64,000 nt of DNA from Fluviicola taffensis DSM 16823. Lineage in GTDB: Bacteria > Bacteroidota > Bacteroidia > Flavobacteriales_D > Crocinitomicaceae. The DNA lies in NCBI RefSeq assembly GCF_000194605.1, contig NC_015321.1, positions 3,782,001 through 3,846,000 on the forward strand, read 5' to 3'. The notes beneath the pieces are model-generated. The model had not been told where the DNA came from. It did not search any database and saw nothing but the letters and a program-made list of their open reading frames with translations. Of this stretch, positions 8,494 to 17,668 are shown one piece after another. Made by a program: the position numbers and the translations under genes. Numbering within the stretch: the stretch's first letter is position 1; the number at the start of each line of letters is the position of its first letter.

Positions 8494-9447
8494 TTATTTT
8501 CGTTTGATCACTTTTTTTACTGCTTCAACAATGTTTGGAGTATCCAAACCGTATTTTACCATTAATTCGTCTGGTGTTCCAGATTCTCCAAATGTATCAT
8601 TCACTCCAACATATTCTTGAGGAGATGGCAAATGACGTGCAAGTACTTGCGCAACAGCATCTCCCAAACCTCCATTCAACATGTGTTCTTCTGCAGTAAC
8701 GACACATTTCGTTTTACGAACTGAGTCTAAGATTGCTTTTTCGTCCAAAGGTTTAATCGTGTGCATATTTATTACTTCTGCACTGATTCCTTGTTCTGCT
8801 AATTGTTGTGCTGCTTCAATGGATTTCCAGACTAAATGCCCACAAGCAATGATAGTTACATCGGTTCCTTCAATCAATAAATCTGCTTTACCAATGATGA
8901 ATTTCGCATCTGGTTGAACAAAAATTGGAACAACTGGTCTTCCAAAACGCAGGTAGACAGGTCCAAAATGATCTGCAATTGCCATTGTAGCTTGTTTCGT
9001 TTGATTGAAATCCGCAGGAACAATCACTGTCATATTTGGCAACATGCGCATCATTCCAATATCTTCCAATATTTGGTGAGTTGCGCCATCTTCACCTAAA
9101 GTTAATCCTGCATGAGAAGCACAGATTTTTACATTTTTCTGAGAGTATGCAACAGATTGGCGAATTTGATCGTAAACACGGCCAGTAGAGAAATTAGCGA
9201 AAGTTCCCGTGTAAGGAATTTTTCCACCAATAGTCATACCTGCAGCCATACCAATCATATTTGCTTCTGCAATACCAGCTTGAAAAAAGCGTTCAGGAAA
9301 TTCCTTTAAGAATGCGTCCATCTTCAGAGAGCCCGTTAAATCAGCGCATAATGCAACCACATCTGGATTTTTGCGACCAATTTCTAATAAACCTTCACCA
9401 AAACCAGATCTGGTATCCTTTTTTCCTAAAATTTCAAATTGCTTCAT
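8494..9447 (-). CDS. Transketolase C-terminal subunit (pyrimidine-binding and C-terminal domains)
   Basis: This 317-residue protein corresponds to the second half of transketolase: a pyrimidine-binding domain (residues 1-165, with [18 protein letters not shown] holding the conserved glutamate that activates thiamine diphosphate, and [14 protein letters not shown]) and the transketolase C domain (185-315). With the separate N-terminal subunit it should form the complete enzyme that moves two-carbon ketol units in the pentose phosphate pathway. Unusually, it is not next to its partner: a vWA protein gene lies between them, with only two bases before this start. Confidence 0.93.
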   Translation of the reverse strand: MKQFEILGKKDTRSGFGEGLLEIGRKNPDVVALCADLTGSLKMDAFLKEFPERFFQAGIAEANMIGMAAGMTIGGKIPYTGTFANFSTGRVYDQIRQSVAYSQKNVKICASHAGLTLGEDGATHQILEDIGMMRMLPNMTVIVPADFNQTKQATMAIADHFGPVYLRFGRPVVPIFVQPDAKFIIGKADLLIEGTDVTIIACGHLVWKSIEAAQQLAEQGISAEVINMHTIKPLDEKAILDSVRKTKCVVTAEEHMLNGGLGDAVAQVLARHLPSPQEYVGVNDTFGESGTPDELMVKYGLDTPNIVEAVKKVIKRK

Positions 9448-9449
9448 TG

Positions 9450-10805
9450 CTATAAATTAATCGAAGTTGTTTTATTGGATTGTATTTTAAAATTCTTTTC
9501 AGTAGTGTAAGTAGTAGATTTCATTTGCTTTTGTCTAAAAACCAAGCGATAATTTCCTGGTTGAAGATAAATCAAGCCTTTCAAATTCACTTGGTCTAAG
9601 TTGCAAACCCATTCCGCATTTCCATTCTCTCGAATGACAAATATCTGAGCAGCTATCATTTTTGTTGCACTGTAATTCAATTGTCCAGGAGCTGGAAGAT
9701 CGATTGTTTCAGTGGTACTTTGTTTGATTTGAACTGAATGATAAATTCGAGGAAGTGTCAGTAGTTCGACTTCGTAATTTCCTACGATGTATTTATCCGT
9801 TGATCCTACCAACTGGGTGTTCAATGTTTTTTCATCCGTTTTTTGATAAACCCTTGACAGTACCTGATAAGGACTTGTTGCATTCGTAAATCGCAGTTTA
9901 ATAAATCCTTGTGGACAATCCGCTGGAATAATATTGTGAGTATTTTTAACTAGGGTGATGTTTTTTTTGTACACTTTCGGAATTGTATTCACCACCAAGT
10001 CATATTTAAAACTCGGATCCATTGTTAATGTATCTGGATTTCCTTGACGATTCAAGGTATGAACAAACGTATACATCAATTCTTGCGTCCCAGCTTTGTA
10101 TAAGAACATTGTTACATCTGTTTCATTTGGAACCTTGTTGATATTGTTCAAATTGATTTGCGCAGTTGTATTGATTAGTGCTTTTGAGATAACCGTTTTC
10201 AATACATTATTAAAGGCCTCTTTTGTTTCTGCCTCCGAATAACTTCCGATACATTTAAACTGATCTAAATAGGTTAAGTCCAATCCAAGTCCAATTACAA
10301 AGGGTGTCACTTTTACTCCTTTATCATGCAGTTTTTTTGCAATCACACAAGGGTCATTGTCACAAGCTTCCAAACCATCTGTAATTAAAATGATGATATT
10401 TCGGGCATTTGTGTCTGGAAAATCGGATGCCGCCGCTTCTAAAGATCGAGCAATTGGAGTGGTACCTTTTGCTATAATTGTTCGAATTTTGTTGCGAACT
10501 TTCAAAAAGTTATCTGGTCCAAAAGGAACTTCCAATTTCGTGTCGTTGCAATCTTGGTATGTTGCTGTAATAGGGGATTGGTGTCCATAAACCCGCAATG
10601 CTATTTGCAAATTTGCAGAACCATCCAAACTATCAATAGTTTTTACTAGAAGTTCTTTAGCTGCTTCAATTCTTGTTTGTGCCCCCCAATTTGCATTCAT
10701 AGAGTTAGAAGCATCCAATATGAATAATATACGCGTCAGTTCTTGTCCTTGAACCTTTGAAAAGCTCAAGAGAATAAAACTACAAATGACAGCGTAAAAT
10801 TTCAT
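9450..10805 (-). CDS. Secreted von Willebrand factor A domain protein
   Basis: I place the start at the ATG at 10805, giving 451 residues with a proper signal peptide ([20 protein letters not shown]); a longer open frame to 10883 overlaps the transketolase gene and would lack a signal. The vWA domain spans about residues 24-205 with the metal site DASNS at 31-35, the later GTTPIAR threonine and [11 protein letters not shown]. The remaining 240 residues look like beta-sandwich repeats of unknown function. Start and upstream stop overlap as TAATG, implying translational coupling with the transketolase N subunit. The role is unknown; adhesion or protein binding is the usual role of such domains. 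Confidence 0.85.
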   Translation of the reverse strand: MKFYAVICSFILLSFSKVQGQELTRILFILDASNSMNANWGAQTRIEAAKELLVKTIDSLDGSANLQIALRVYGHQSPITATYQDCNDTKLEVPFGPDNFLKVRNKIRTIIAKGTTPIARSLEAAASDFPDTNARNIIILITDGLEACDNDPCVIAKKLHDKGVKVTPFVIGLGLDLTYLDQFKCIGSYSEAETKEAFNNVLKTVISKALINTTAQINLNNINKVPNETDVTMFLYKAGTQELMYTFVHTLNRQGNPDTLTMDPSFKYDLVVNTIPKVYKKNITLVKNTHNIIPADCPQGFIKLRFTNATSPYQVLSRVYQKTDEKTLNTQLVGSTDKYIVGNYEVELLTLPRIYHSVQIKQSTTETIDLPAPGQLNYSATKMIAAQIFVIRENGNAEWVCNLDQVNLKGLIYLQPGNYRLVFRQKQMKSTTYTTEKNFKIQSNKTTSINL

Positions 10806-11647
10806 TAATAATCTCCTAAAGTTTCTTCTAATTGGTCTAAAGCAAGTTGCAATTGTTCCGCATTTGGAGCAACACCATGCCATTTGTGAGAACCTACCAT
10901 ATAATCAACTCCTTGACCCATTTCAGTTTTCATAATAATGATAATTGGCTTTCCGTTACCTGTCATGTTTTTCGCTTTATTCAATGTTTCAATCAAATCT
11001 GAATAGTTGTGACCATCCATTTCCAGAACCTCCCAACCAAAAGCTTGCCATTTTCCTTTTAAGTCACCCAAAGAAAGTACATCATCCACATCACCATCAA
11101 TTTGACGACCGTTGTAATCAACCGTTGCAATCAAATTATCTACTTTATTTGCGGCTGCATATAATGCTGCTTCCCAGATTTGACCTTCTTGTAATTCTCC
11201 ATCGCCGTGAAGCGTATAGATTAAACGATCGTCGTTATTCAATTTTTTAGTTAGTGCAGCTCCAATTCCGTTTGAAAGTCCTTGCCCCAAAGAACCAGAT
11301 GCCATTCGAACACCAGGGATTTTTTTATCGACACTTGGATGGCCTTGAAGCCGTGCATTTAATTTACGGAAAGTTCCTAATTCTTCAATTGGAAAATAAC
11401 CTGCTCTTGCCAAAACAGAGTACCAAACAGGTGAAATATGCCCGTTTGAAAGGAAAAACAAATCTTCATCTTTTCCATCCATCGAAAAATGATCTGGATT
11501 GTGTTTCATGAATTCGAAGTAAAGCACTGTTAAAAAGTCAGTACAACCTAACGAACCTCCAGGATGACCTGAATTTACACCAGAAACCATACGAACGATG
11601 TCTCTTCTTACCTGTGTTGCAATTGCTTGTAATTGTTGAATTTCCAT
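10805..11647 (-). CDS. Transketolase N-terminal subunit (thiamine diphosphate-binding)
   Basis: The 280-residue protein matches the first half of transketolase. It carries the SGHPGGSLGCTDFLTVLYF entry motif, SNGHISPVWYSVLA, and the diphosphate-binding HGDGELQEGQIWEAALYAA motif with GDG at residues 148-150 and the later DYNG. It should bind the diphosphate end of the cofactor and pair with the C-terminal subunit encoded downstream. Its stop shares a base with the start of the vWA gene. A TAGATTTG box 22-29 bases upstream of the start is a likely -7 element. Confidence 0.94.
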   Translation of the reverse strand: MEIQQLQAIATQVRRDIVRMVSGVNSGHPGGSLGCTDFLTVLYFEFMKHNPDHFSMDGKDEDLFFLSNGHISPVWYSVLARAGYFPIEELGTFRKLNARLQGHPSVDKKIPGVRMASGSLGQGLSNGIGAALTKKLNNDDRLIYTLHGDGELQEGQIWEAALYAAANKVDNLIATVDYNGRQIDGDVDDVLSLGDLKGKWQAFGWEVLEMDGHNYSDLIETLNKAKNMTGNGKPIIIIMKTEMGQGVDYMVGSHKWHGVAPNAEQLQLALDQLEETLGDY

Positions 11648-11668
11648 TGTTATTTCCTATTTTCAATG

Positions 11669-11689
11669 CAAATCTAAGGTTTATATTTG
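11669..11689. promoter_or_regulatory. Divergent promoter pair between transketolase and a secreted-protein operon
   Basis: Two Bacteroidota-type -7 boxes face away from each other: TAGATTTG on the minus strand (11669-11676) for the transketolase operon and TATATTTG on the plus strand (11682-11689) for the gene at 11785. No clear -33 TTG is seen at the usual spacing for either, so confidence is moderate. Confidence 0.45.
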
Positions 11690-11784
11690 CTTCCACTTCT
11701 TTTTTTTTAACTACTTTTAAACGTTCATGCAACTCTTTTTTAATAGTAGGAGTCTAGAATAATAAATCACAAACTAATTAAACT

Positions 11785-12144
11785 ATGATAAAGACAATAC
11801 TCTCCGTTGGTTTTTTTCTTTGCTTGGGAATATCTTACGGACAGCAAACAACTAAACCTCCAATGAAACAAGTTGCATCGGATCAGACACCTCCTCCCTT
11901 AACAAAGGAAATGGAAGTTTATGCAGCGAAGAATGGAACGTACATCATAGTTCGTTCGGAAGGCAAAAAACTAACTCCGGATGGCGAAGTGACACTCGAA
12001 AAAGCAAAGTTGGTTGATCCCAAAGAAATCGGCGTAAAAATTATCAATAAAACTCAATATTTTACTATCGCCGGGACAAATGATTTGTTGGTAGTTAAAT
12101 CAACGTGGATACTTGATAACGAAATGAAAAATTCTAACAGATGA
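11785..12144 (+). CDS. Small secreted protein coupled to the following surface protein
   Basis: The 119-residue product has a signal peptide ending at SYGQ (about residue 20), a proline-rich linker and a compact domain of about 70 residues (EMEVYAAKNGTYIIVRSEG onward) that I cannot assign. Its stop overlaps the next start in an ATGA arrangement, so both proteins are likely made together. That suggests a role connected with the large T9SS-exported neighbour, perhaps as a partner or chaperone, but this is inference only. Confidence 0.65.
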   Translation: MIKTILSVGFFLCLGISYGQQTTKPPMKQVASDQTPPPLTKEMEVYAAKNGTYIIVRSEGKKLTPDGEVTLEKAKLVDPKEIGVKIINKTQYFTIAGTNDLLVVKSTWILDNEMKNSNR

Positions 12145-15032
12145 GAATAAAGAAATTACTTTTAGCGATTGGAATATTGACGACAGGATTTACTTCCTTT
12201 TCTCAAATGACTATATCTGATGCCGACTATGTTGGAGTAAATCAATTGAATTGTACTGCATTATCAGCAGGCGGGCTTAACTTTATTGAGATGGCTGGAA
12301 ACTATGCTCCTAACTTTAGTGATACTATTACATTTTGTCCTGATTTGAGTCAAGGAACAAAAGTTTCCATTGCATTTGCTACGAATATTGGTTATGAATT
12401 TGATATCCACCCTTCTGATACTTTGTATATTTACGATGGGCCGAATACTTCTGCACCTTTATTAACTGCTTCAAATTCAGCAACAAACCCTACTGGAGGT
12501 AACTGGCAAGCTACTTTTTTGAATAATCCAAGTGGATGTTTGACGGTGCGATTTAAGTCGGATGCTATAAATGAAGGAACAGGATGGTTAGCAAAAGTTG
12601 CTTGTGGTAATTTAGCTCAACCTTATTACCCGCATTTGGAAGCATTTGTTAATGGTAATCCTCAAAATCAGATTAATCCGATTGATACAGGTTATGTGAA
12701 TGTTTGTTTGGGGGATAGTATTTTATTTGTTGCTAAACATTTATTTCCATACTCATTCGAATCTACAGGACATGGATATTTGCAGAATTTGAATAATATT
12801 AATTATAATTGGACTATTTCAAATGTTGGGCCGTTAGGAATTAATAATGACTCAATATGGTTTGTGCCAACTACGCGACAAGGTTTTTTTCTTGATTTGA
12901 AAACAACGGATATTTTCCCTCAATTAATGGGAATTACAGCGAAGATTCGAGTCTCAATTCTTCCTTCTTTTGCAACAGCTGGCCCAATTGAAGATACAAT
13001 ATGTTTAGGTGAAACAAATGTGTTAATTGGAGGGGTGACTGCACAAGATACTGCTGGTGTAGATGTTCCAGGAGGAGAGTTTTCAATTGGAGGGAATTTT
13101 GCTGGGTTAACTTTTTTGCCTGATGGAAATGGTTTATTGTATGAAACTACCATTACTATTGCTGGTTTGGGTTCAGGAACCGTAACACAAGCATCTGATA
13201 TTGCCTCTATTTGTTTGGATATTGAACATTCCTTTATTGGAGATTTAGAAATCGCGTTAACTTGTCCTAATGGAACCATGGTTTCTTTAATGAATACATA
13301 TTCTGATTTTACAGCAGCACCTAATAATGATGACTTAGTTCCCTTTGGATGTGCAGGTGGAGATATCTTTCTTGGTAGCGATACTGATGATGACGGTGGT
13401 GCACCTGGTTCTCCTGTTGAGACTTATTGTTTTAGTTTTGTCAATCCAGATTTTGGGACTATTTGTGCTAATTTAGGTAATACTTACCAAAATCCTTCAG
13501 GATTTTCATCGATGATTCCAGGAACATATACTCCAGATGGAAATTTCAGTAATTTTATTGGCTGTCCTTTAGATGGTGATTGGACAATTTCAGTTCAGGA
13601 TAACCAGGGTCAGGATGATGGTTATATTTTCCAATGGGGGCTTGAATTTGACGCTTCGTTATATCCTAATTTTGAAACGTATCAAAATTATTATATAGAT
13701 GGTTTCTGGAGTCCTTCTCCAAATATTATCTCCGGACAGAATGACACTTTAGTTGTTATCCAAACAACTGCACCGGGACACAGTTACTATACTTATAATG
13801 TGGTAGATGATTTCGGTTGTTCTTATGACACGACTTTTGATGTGTTCAGTTTACCATTACCAATTATTTTCCCTGATACATTAGCTTGTGATATGACTTT
13901 CCAAGTTGCAGGTACGCAAGCATTTGCTGGTGGAGTTTGGAGTGCAATACCAAATGGATTGAATTTCAGTTCTACAACGAATAATAATCCATTAATTACC
14001 ACGAGTACAGCTGGAACATATACGGTCCGCTATGTCGATAATGCTTGTAGTGATACCGTCACCTCGACGATTATATTCCCGCCTTATCCGCAGATATTTA
14101 ATGATACACTTCTTTGTGGTGATGATTTTCAAGTTGCAGGTACGTTTACTTATCCTACTGGAGGTTACTGGTCTGCAGTTTCACCAGAAGTATTCTTCTC
14201 CCCGAATAATGCTACTGTGAATCCTTTAATTGGGGCTACAACTAGTGGTCAATATACAGTTACTTATACGGATAGCGTTTGTAATAATTCGGTTTCCTCT
14301 CAAGTAACATTGTTCTTATTGCCTCAAATTTTCCCAGATACATCTGCTTGTAACTATATCTATAATGCCTCAGGTACAATTGCTGCAAATGGAGGTGTTT
14401 GGTCATCTGCAGACACGAACATACGTTTCCTTCCGAATGCAAATGTCTTGAATCCTACTATTACATCAAGCATTCCAGGTATTTTTGAAGTTACTTTTAC
14501 TGACAATCAGTGTAACACTTCTGTTACTTCAGAAATTAACTTTATCAATTGGGCTTATGTAACGACAGTCGACACTGTAATCTGTATTGGATCTCAAATT
14601 TTGTTTTCTTCAGGACAATACCCGCAGAATGATAGTTATGTTTGGAGTGATGGTACAGTTGGTCATGATATCTTGGCTGGACCTGGTGTCTATACTGTAA
14701 CGGCAACTAATGAATGTAATTCATCTTCTTCAACAATGACAATTGGTGGGAAAGTGTGTTACATTACTGCGCCAAATATCATTACATTATCTTCTGCTGT
14801 TGGTAATAATAAGTTTTTCCTTTCTTACGATGGTGTTGAAAAATTCCACATTTCAATCGTAAATAGATGGGGTAATTTAATTACTGAATATGATGATCCA
14901 GCAGCTGCTTGGGATGGTAAAGATTTAAACGGACAAGTTGTTTCTGAAGGAGTTTATTTCTACAACTTTACTGCAAAATTGCAAACTGGTGAAGAAATTC
15001 AACAACAAGGATTTGTTCAGGTATTCCATTAA
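12141..15032 (+). CDS. Large surface protein with CUB-like and P-domains and gliding-motility C-terminal domain
   Basis: The 963-residue protein has a signal peptide (to about residue 22), a CUB-like domain at 35-155 (TLYIYDGPNTSAPLLTA, SGCLTVRFKSD), and a proprotein convertase P-type domain near 335-515 (CLDIEHSFIGDLEIALTCPNG ... GDWTISVQDNQGQDDG). Three similar modules of about 75 residues follow, each beginning with a FPDT.AC or FNDT..C phrase. The last 80 residues (HISIVNRWGNLITEYDD..WDG..G..VSEGVYFYNF) match the gliding-motility-associated / T9SS type B C-terminal domain. It should be secreted through T9SS to the cell surface. No protease catalytic residues are recognised, so adhesion is more likely. 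Confidence 0.87.
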   Translation: MRIKKLLLAIGILTTGFTSFSQMTISDADYVGVNQLNCTALSAGGLNFIEMAGNYAPNFSDTITFCPDLSQGTKVSIAFATNIGYEFDIHPSDTLYIYDGPNTSAPLLTASNSATNPTGGNWQATFLNNPSGCLTVRFKSDAINEGTGWLAKVACGNLAQPYYPHLEAFVNGNPQNQINPIDTGYVNVCLGDSILFVAKHLFPYSFESTGHGYLQNLNNINYNWTISNVGPLGINNDSIWFVPTTRQGFFLDLKTTDIFPQLMGITAKIRVSILPSFATAGPIEDTICLGETNVLIGGVTAQDTAGVDVPGGEFSIGGNFAGLTFLPDGNGLLYETTITIAGLGSGTVTQASDIASICLDIEHSFIGDLEIALTCPNGTMVSLMNTYSDFTAAPNNDDLVPFGCAGGDIFLGSDTDDDGGAPGSPVETYCFSFVNPDFGTICANLGNTYQNPSGFSSMIPGTYTPDGNFSNFIGCPLDGDWTISVQDNQGQDDGYIFQWGLEFDASLYPNFETYQNYYIDGFWSPSPNIISGQNDTLVVIQTTAPGHSYYTYNVVDDFGCSYDTTFDVFSLPLPIIFPDTLACDMTFQVAGTQAFAGGVWSAIPNGLNFSSTTNNNPLITTSTAGTYTVRYVDNACSDTVTSTIIFPPYPQIFNDTLLCGDDFQVAGTFTYPTGGYWSAVSPEVFFSPNNATVNPLIGATTSGQYTVTYTDSVCNNSVSSQVTLFLLPQIFPDTSACNYIYNASGTIAANGGVWSSADTNIRFLPNANVLNPTITSSIPGIFEVTFTDNQCNTSVTSEINFINWAYVTTVDTVICIGSQILFSSGQYPQNDSYVWSDGTVGHDILAGPGVYTVTATNECNSSSSTMTIGGKVCYITAPNIITLSSAVGNNKFFLSYDGVEKFHISIVNRWGNLITEYDDPAAAWDGKDLNGQVVSEGVYFYNFTAKLQTGEEIQQQGFVQVFH

Positions 15033-15048
15033 TATTAAATGATGTTAA

Positions 15049-15090
15049 AAGAAAGGCCTTGATTCAATAAAACGAATCAAGGCCTTTCTT
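15049..15090 (+). terminator. Strong intrinsic terminator
   Basis: Two 17-base arms (15049-15065 and 15074-15090) pair perfectly around an eight-base loop, followed by ATTTTTG. It lies 17 bases after the stop of the large surface protein gene and before gapA. Confidence 0.85.
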
Positions 15091-15097
15091 ATTTTTG
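15090..15097 (+). promoter_or_regulatory. Candidate -7 box for gapA
   Basis: TATTTTTG fits the Bacteroidota -7 pattern TAnnTTTG and lies about 50 bases before the gapA start. It overlaps the T-tail of the preceding terminator, and no -33 TTG sits at 19-21 bases, so the call is tentative. Confidence 0.35.
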
Positions 15098-15147
15098 TAC
15101 ATTCAATAGTTGTAGTATCGCTTTTTAAATTTTACAAATTAATACAA

Positions 15148-16152
15148 ATGGAAGAACGCATAAGAGTAGGAGTGAATGGATTTGGAAGAATTGGACGTTA
15201 TTTCAGTCGGTTAGCTTTGATGAACCCAAAAATAGAATTAGTAGCAGTTAATGATTTAGCTCCAATTTCAACATTGGTACATTTACTAAAGTACGATTCC
15301 ATTCACGGAAGATTACATGATGAAATGGTTATCGATGGAAATCAATTGATTTTTAATCAAACTCAAAAAATAACTTTCTTACAACATAAGAATCCAGAAG
15401 AAATTCCTTGGGGAGATTTAGGCGTAGATATTGTGATTGAATCTACAGGATTGTTTCTAACTTCTGAAAAGGCTGGAGTTCATTTAAAATCGGGCGCTAA
15501 ACGTGTTATTTTGAGTGCACCTTCTGAGGGAGATGATATCTTCAATGTAGTTATTGGTGTCAATGATCACTTAATTGCGGACGAACATAAAATTATTAGT
15601 AACGCTTCTTGCACAACGAATTCTGCTGCTCCACTGGTTGCCGTTTTGAAAGAGTTTTGTGATATTGAAGAAGCTTACATTACAACTATTCACAGCTACA
15701 CATCGGACCAGCGATTGCATGATAGTCCTCACAAAGATTTGAGAAGAGCAAGATCAGCAGCTGTAAGTATTGTGCCAACATCAACGGGGGCGGCAAAAGC
15801 GATTACCCGTATTTTTCCAGAATTGGAAGGTAAAATGGGAGGCTGTGGAATGCGTGTTCCTGTTCCAGATGGTTCATTGACTGATTTGACTGTAATAGTG
15901 AAAGAAAATCCGCCAACAGTAGAGCAAATCAATACTGCATTCCGAAAAGCATCTGAATCTAATTTAAAAGGAATTCTTCGTTATACAGAAGATCCAATTG
16001 TTTCAGTTGATATTATTGGAGATCCCAATTCGTGTATTTTTGATAGTGAACTCACTTCTGTTATTGGAAATATGATCAAAGTGGTTGGTTGGTACGATAA
16101 CGAAGCTGGTTTTTCGAATCGTTTGATTGATTTGGTGGTAAAATTGGGGTAA
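15148..16152 (+). CDS. gapA: Glyceraldehyde-3-phosphate dehydrogenase
   Basis: The 334-residue enzyme oxidises glyceraldehyde 3-phosphate to 1,3-bisphosphoglycerate in glycolysis. The NAD-binding motif GVNGFGRIGR is at residues 8-17, the catalytic SNASCTTN motif places the nucleophile cysteine at 155, and the activating histidine is His182 in TTIHSYT. The C-terminal WYDNEAGFSNR block is intact. Length is normal. It appears as a single-gene unit, bracketed by strong terminators on both sides. NAD versus NADP preference was not assigned. Confidence 0.95.
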   Translation: MEERIRVGVNGFGRIGRYFSRLALMNPKIELVAVNDLAPISTLVHLLKYDSIHGRLHDEMVIDGNQLIFNQTQKITFLQHKNPEEIPWGDLGVDIVIESTGLFLTSEKAGVHLKSGAKRVILSAPSEGDDIFNVVIGVNDHLIADEHKIISNASCTTNSAAPLVAVLKEFCDIEEAYITTIHSYTSDQRLHDSPHKDLRRARSAAVSIVPTSTGAAKAITRIFPELEGKMGGCGMRVPVPDGSLTDLTVIVKENPPTVEQINTAFRKASESNLKGILRYTEDPIVSVDIIGDPNSCIFDSELTSVIGNMIKVVGWYDNEAGFSNRLIDLVVKLG

Positions 16153-16161
16153 TATTTATCG

Positions 16162-16205
16162 ATATAAAAGTAGGGATGCGATGCATCACATCCCTACTTT
16201 TATAT
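16162..16205. terminator. Bidirectional terminator with GATGCATC loop
   Basis: Perfect 17-base arms (16162-16178 and 16189-16205) surround a ten-base loop that itself contains the palindrome GATGCATC. A/T runs on both outer edges let it terminate both gapA and the convergent SPOR gene. Its core resembles the hairpin at 26007-26066, so it may belong to a dispersed palindromic repeat family. Confidence 0.75.
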
Positions 16206-16210
16206 CATAT

Positions 16211-17638
16211 TTACATTTTCAATACCCATGCACCAGGAACGGAACTTTGAATATTCGCAGCTTCTGTAGTTGCTTCGTTCAATGTAGCAAATCCTTTCAC
16301 GCTTACACGATACATTCCACTGTTCATCGTTACAGAAGCTTCACCAAATCCTTTTGATTGTAGTTTTCCGGCCAATTTATTTGCATTCGTTTCTGAACCA
16401 AAAGATCCTGCAATTACATGGAAAGATTTAGAACTGTCAAATGTTCCAGATGAACTCGGTGTGCTTTTAGTGTTTTTAACGGGTTTCTTATTAACCGTAA
16501 CAACTGGTTTTGGTTTAGGAGTGACTTTTGGAGTAGAAGTTTCCTTTGTAGGAGTAACTACCTTCTTGGGTTTCTCTACTACTTTCTCCTCTGGAAGTTG
16601 GTCTTCAACTACTTGAACTTGATCTTCTGGAATAGGTTCTGACTCTACTTCAGAATCACTATTTTCTTCCGTTTCGTCTTCCAATGTCTTCACATCTGAA
16701 CTTCCTTTAGCAATATTGTCATTCTCACCAGCTAAATCAGCTAAAATTGGAAAGTCTTTCTTTAACGTATTGAAATTGACAGCAACAAAAATTCCTGAAC
16801 CTAAAACAAGTACAAGGAATCCCCACAAAATGTATGAAAGTACAGATCGTTTTTTTCCTTCTTTCGCTGGCTTTACAACCTTTTCCTTTTTAACAGTTTC
16901 TTTTTGCTTCGTATTTTTATCATTCAAAGAACTTGGATTTCCCGCTGGAACTTTCGGCTCTTCTGTTTTAAGTGGAATAGGAATGATTGGGTCTTCCTTC
17001 TTCGGAGTCTCGGCTATTGGCGCAACAATTTTGGACTCTTTCGGTTTTTCAGCTACTGGAGGAATGACTGGATCAACCTTAGGTGTTTCCGAAGTTTCAG
17101 GCTCTTCCTTCTTAGAAGTCTCAACTACCGTTTGAACAGTTTTTACCTTTAGCTCTTCCTCTTTTTCAATTGAAGCTTCAGCCTTCGGAAGCGGTACTTT
17201 TTCTTCTTTAGTAGTTTCGATTATTGGAGAAACAATTTTGGACTCTTTTGGAAGCAGTGATTCCTCATCTTTGTGAGATGGTGTTTCAATCTTCGAAATC
17301 GGTGCTTTCTCTTGTTCAGCTGAATTAACTGACCACGCCTCAAATGCAATTTCACCATCGATTTTGATAAAACGACCAAATTGATACATGTCGTATGAAT
17401 TTCCTTTATCTAATTCAGCTGTAACTTCACGAACAAACTTTGAAATTAGATTCGTAGCATCATTCAAGTCCATATTTTCTTTACTTGCAATGTGCTTAGC
17501 TAAAGTGCCGTCGTCGAACTTTAAATAAGGCATAAACAAGATTTCACCGCTGCTTTCATTGGTAACCGTTAGGGCTCCAAGACCAGGAATGATCAATGTT
17601 TTGACTTCTTTTAATAGTTGTAGCAAGTAATTATTCAT
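16211..17638 (-). CDS. HU-like (CCDC81-type) and SPOR domain membrane protein
   Basis: The 475-residue protein begins with an HU-like module of about 100 residues (LKEVKTLIIPGLGALTV ... YDMYQFGRFIKIDG), of the CCDC81-like type known in Bacteroidota. A long linker rich in proline, glutamate and lysine follows (about 110-260), then one transmembrane segment (SVLSYILWGFLVLVLGSGIFV, about 268-290), another acidic linker, and a C-terminal SPOR domain (about 395-475, SFHVIAGSFGSETNANKLA). SPOR domains bind denuded peptidoglycan at division sites, so the protein probably spans the inner membrane with the HU part inside. It may link DNA or a cytoplasmic partner to the division septum, which is inference. 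Confidence 0.85.
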   Translation of the reverse strand: MNNYLLQLLKEVKTLIIPGLGALTVTNESSGEILFMPYLKFDDGTLAKHIASKENMDLNDATNLISKFVREVTAELDKGNSYDMYQFGRFIKIDGEIAFEAWSVNSAEQEKAPISKIETPSHKDEESLLPKESKIVSPIIETTKEEKVPLPKAEASIEKEEELKVKTVQTVVETSKKEEPETSETPKVDPVIPPVAEKPKESKIVAPIAETPKKEDPIIPIPLKTEEPKVPAGNPSSLNDKNTKQKETVKKEKVVKPAKEGKKRSVLSYILWGFLVLVLGSGIFVAVNFNTLKKDFPILADLAGENDNIAKGSSDVKTLEDETEENSDSEVESEPIPEDQVQVVEDQLPEEKVVEKPKKVVTPTKETSTPKVTPKPKPVVTVNKKPVKNTKSTPSSSGTFDSSKSFHVIAGSFGSETNANKLAGKLQSKGFGEASVTMNSGMYRVSVKGFATLNEATTEAANIQSSVPGAWVLKM

Positions 17639-17668
17639 GATGTGAAGTTTTGTTCTAATATAAAGTTT

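Noticed and set aside
10806-10883. N-terminal extension of the vWA protein
   Set aside because: It lies inside the transketolase N subunit gene and would bury the signal peptide; the ATG at 10805 is preferred.
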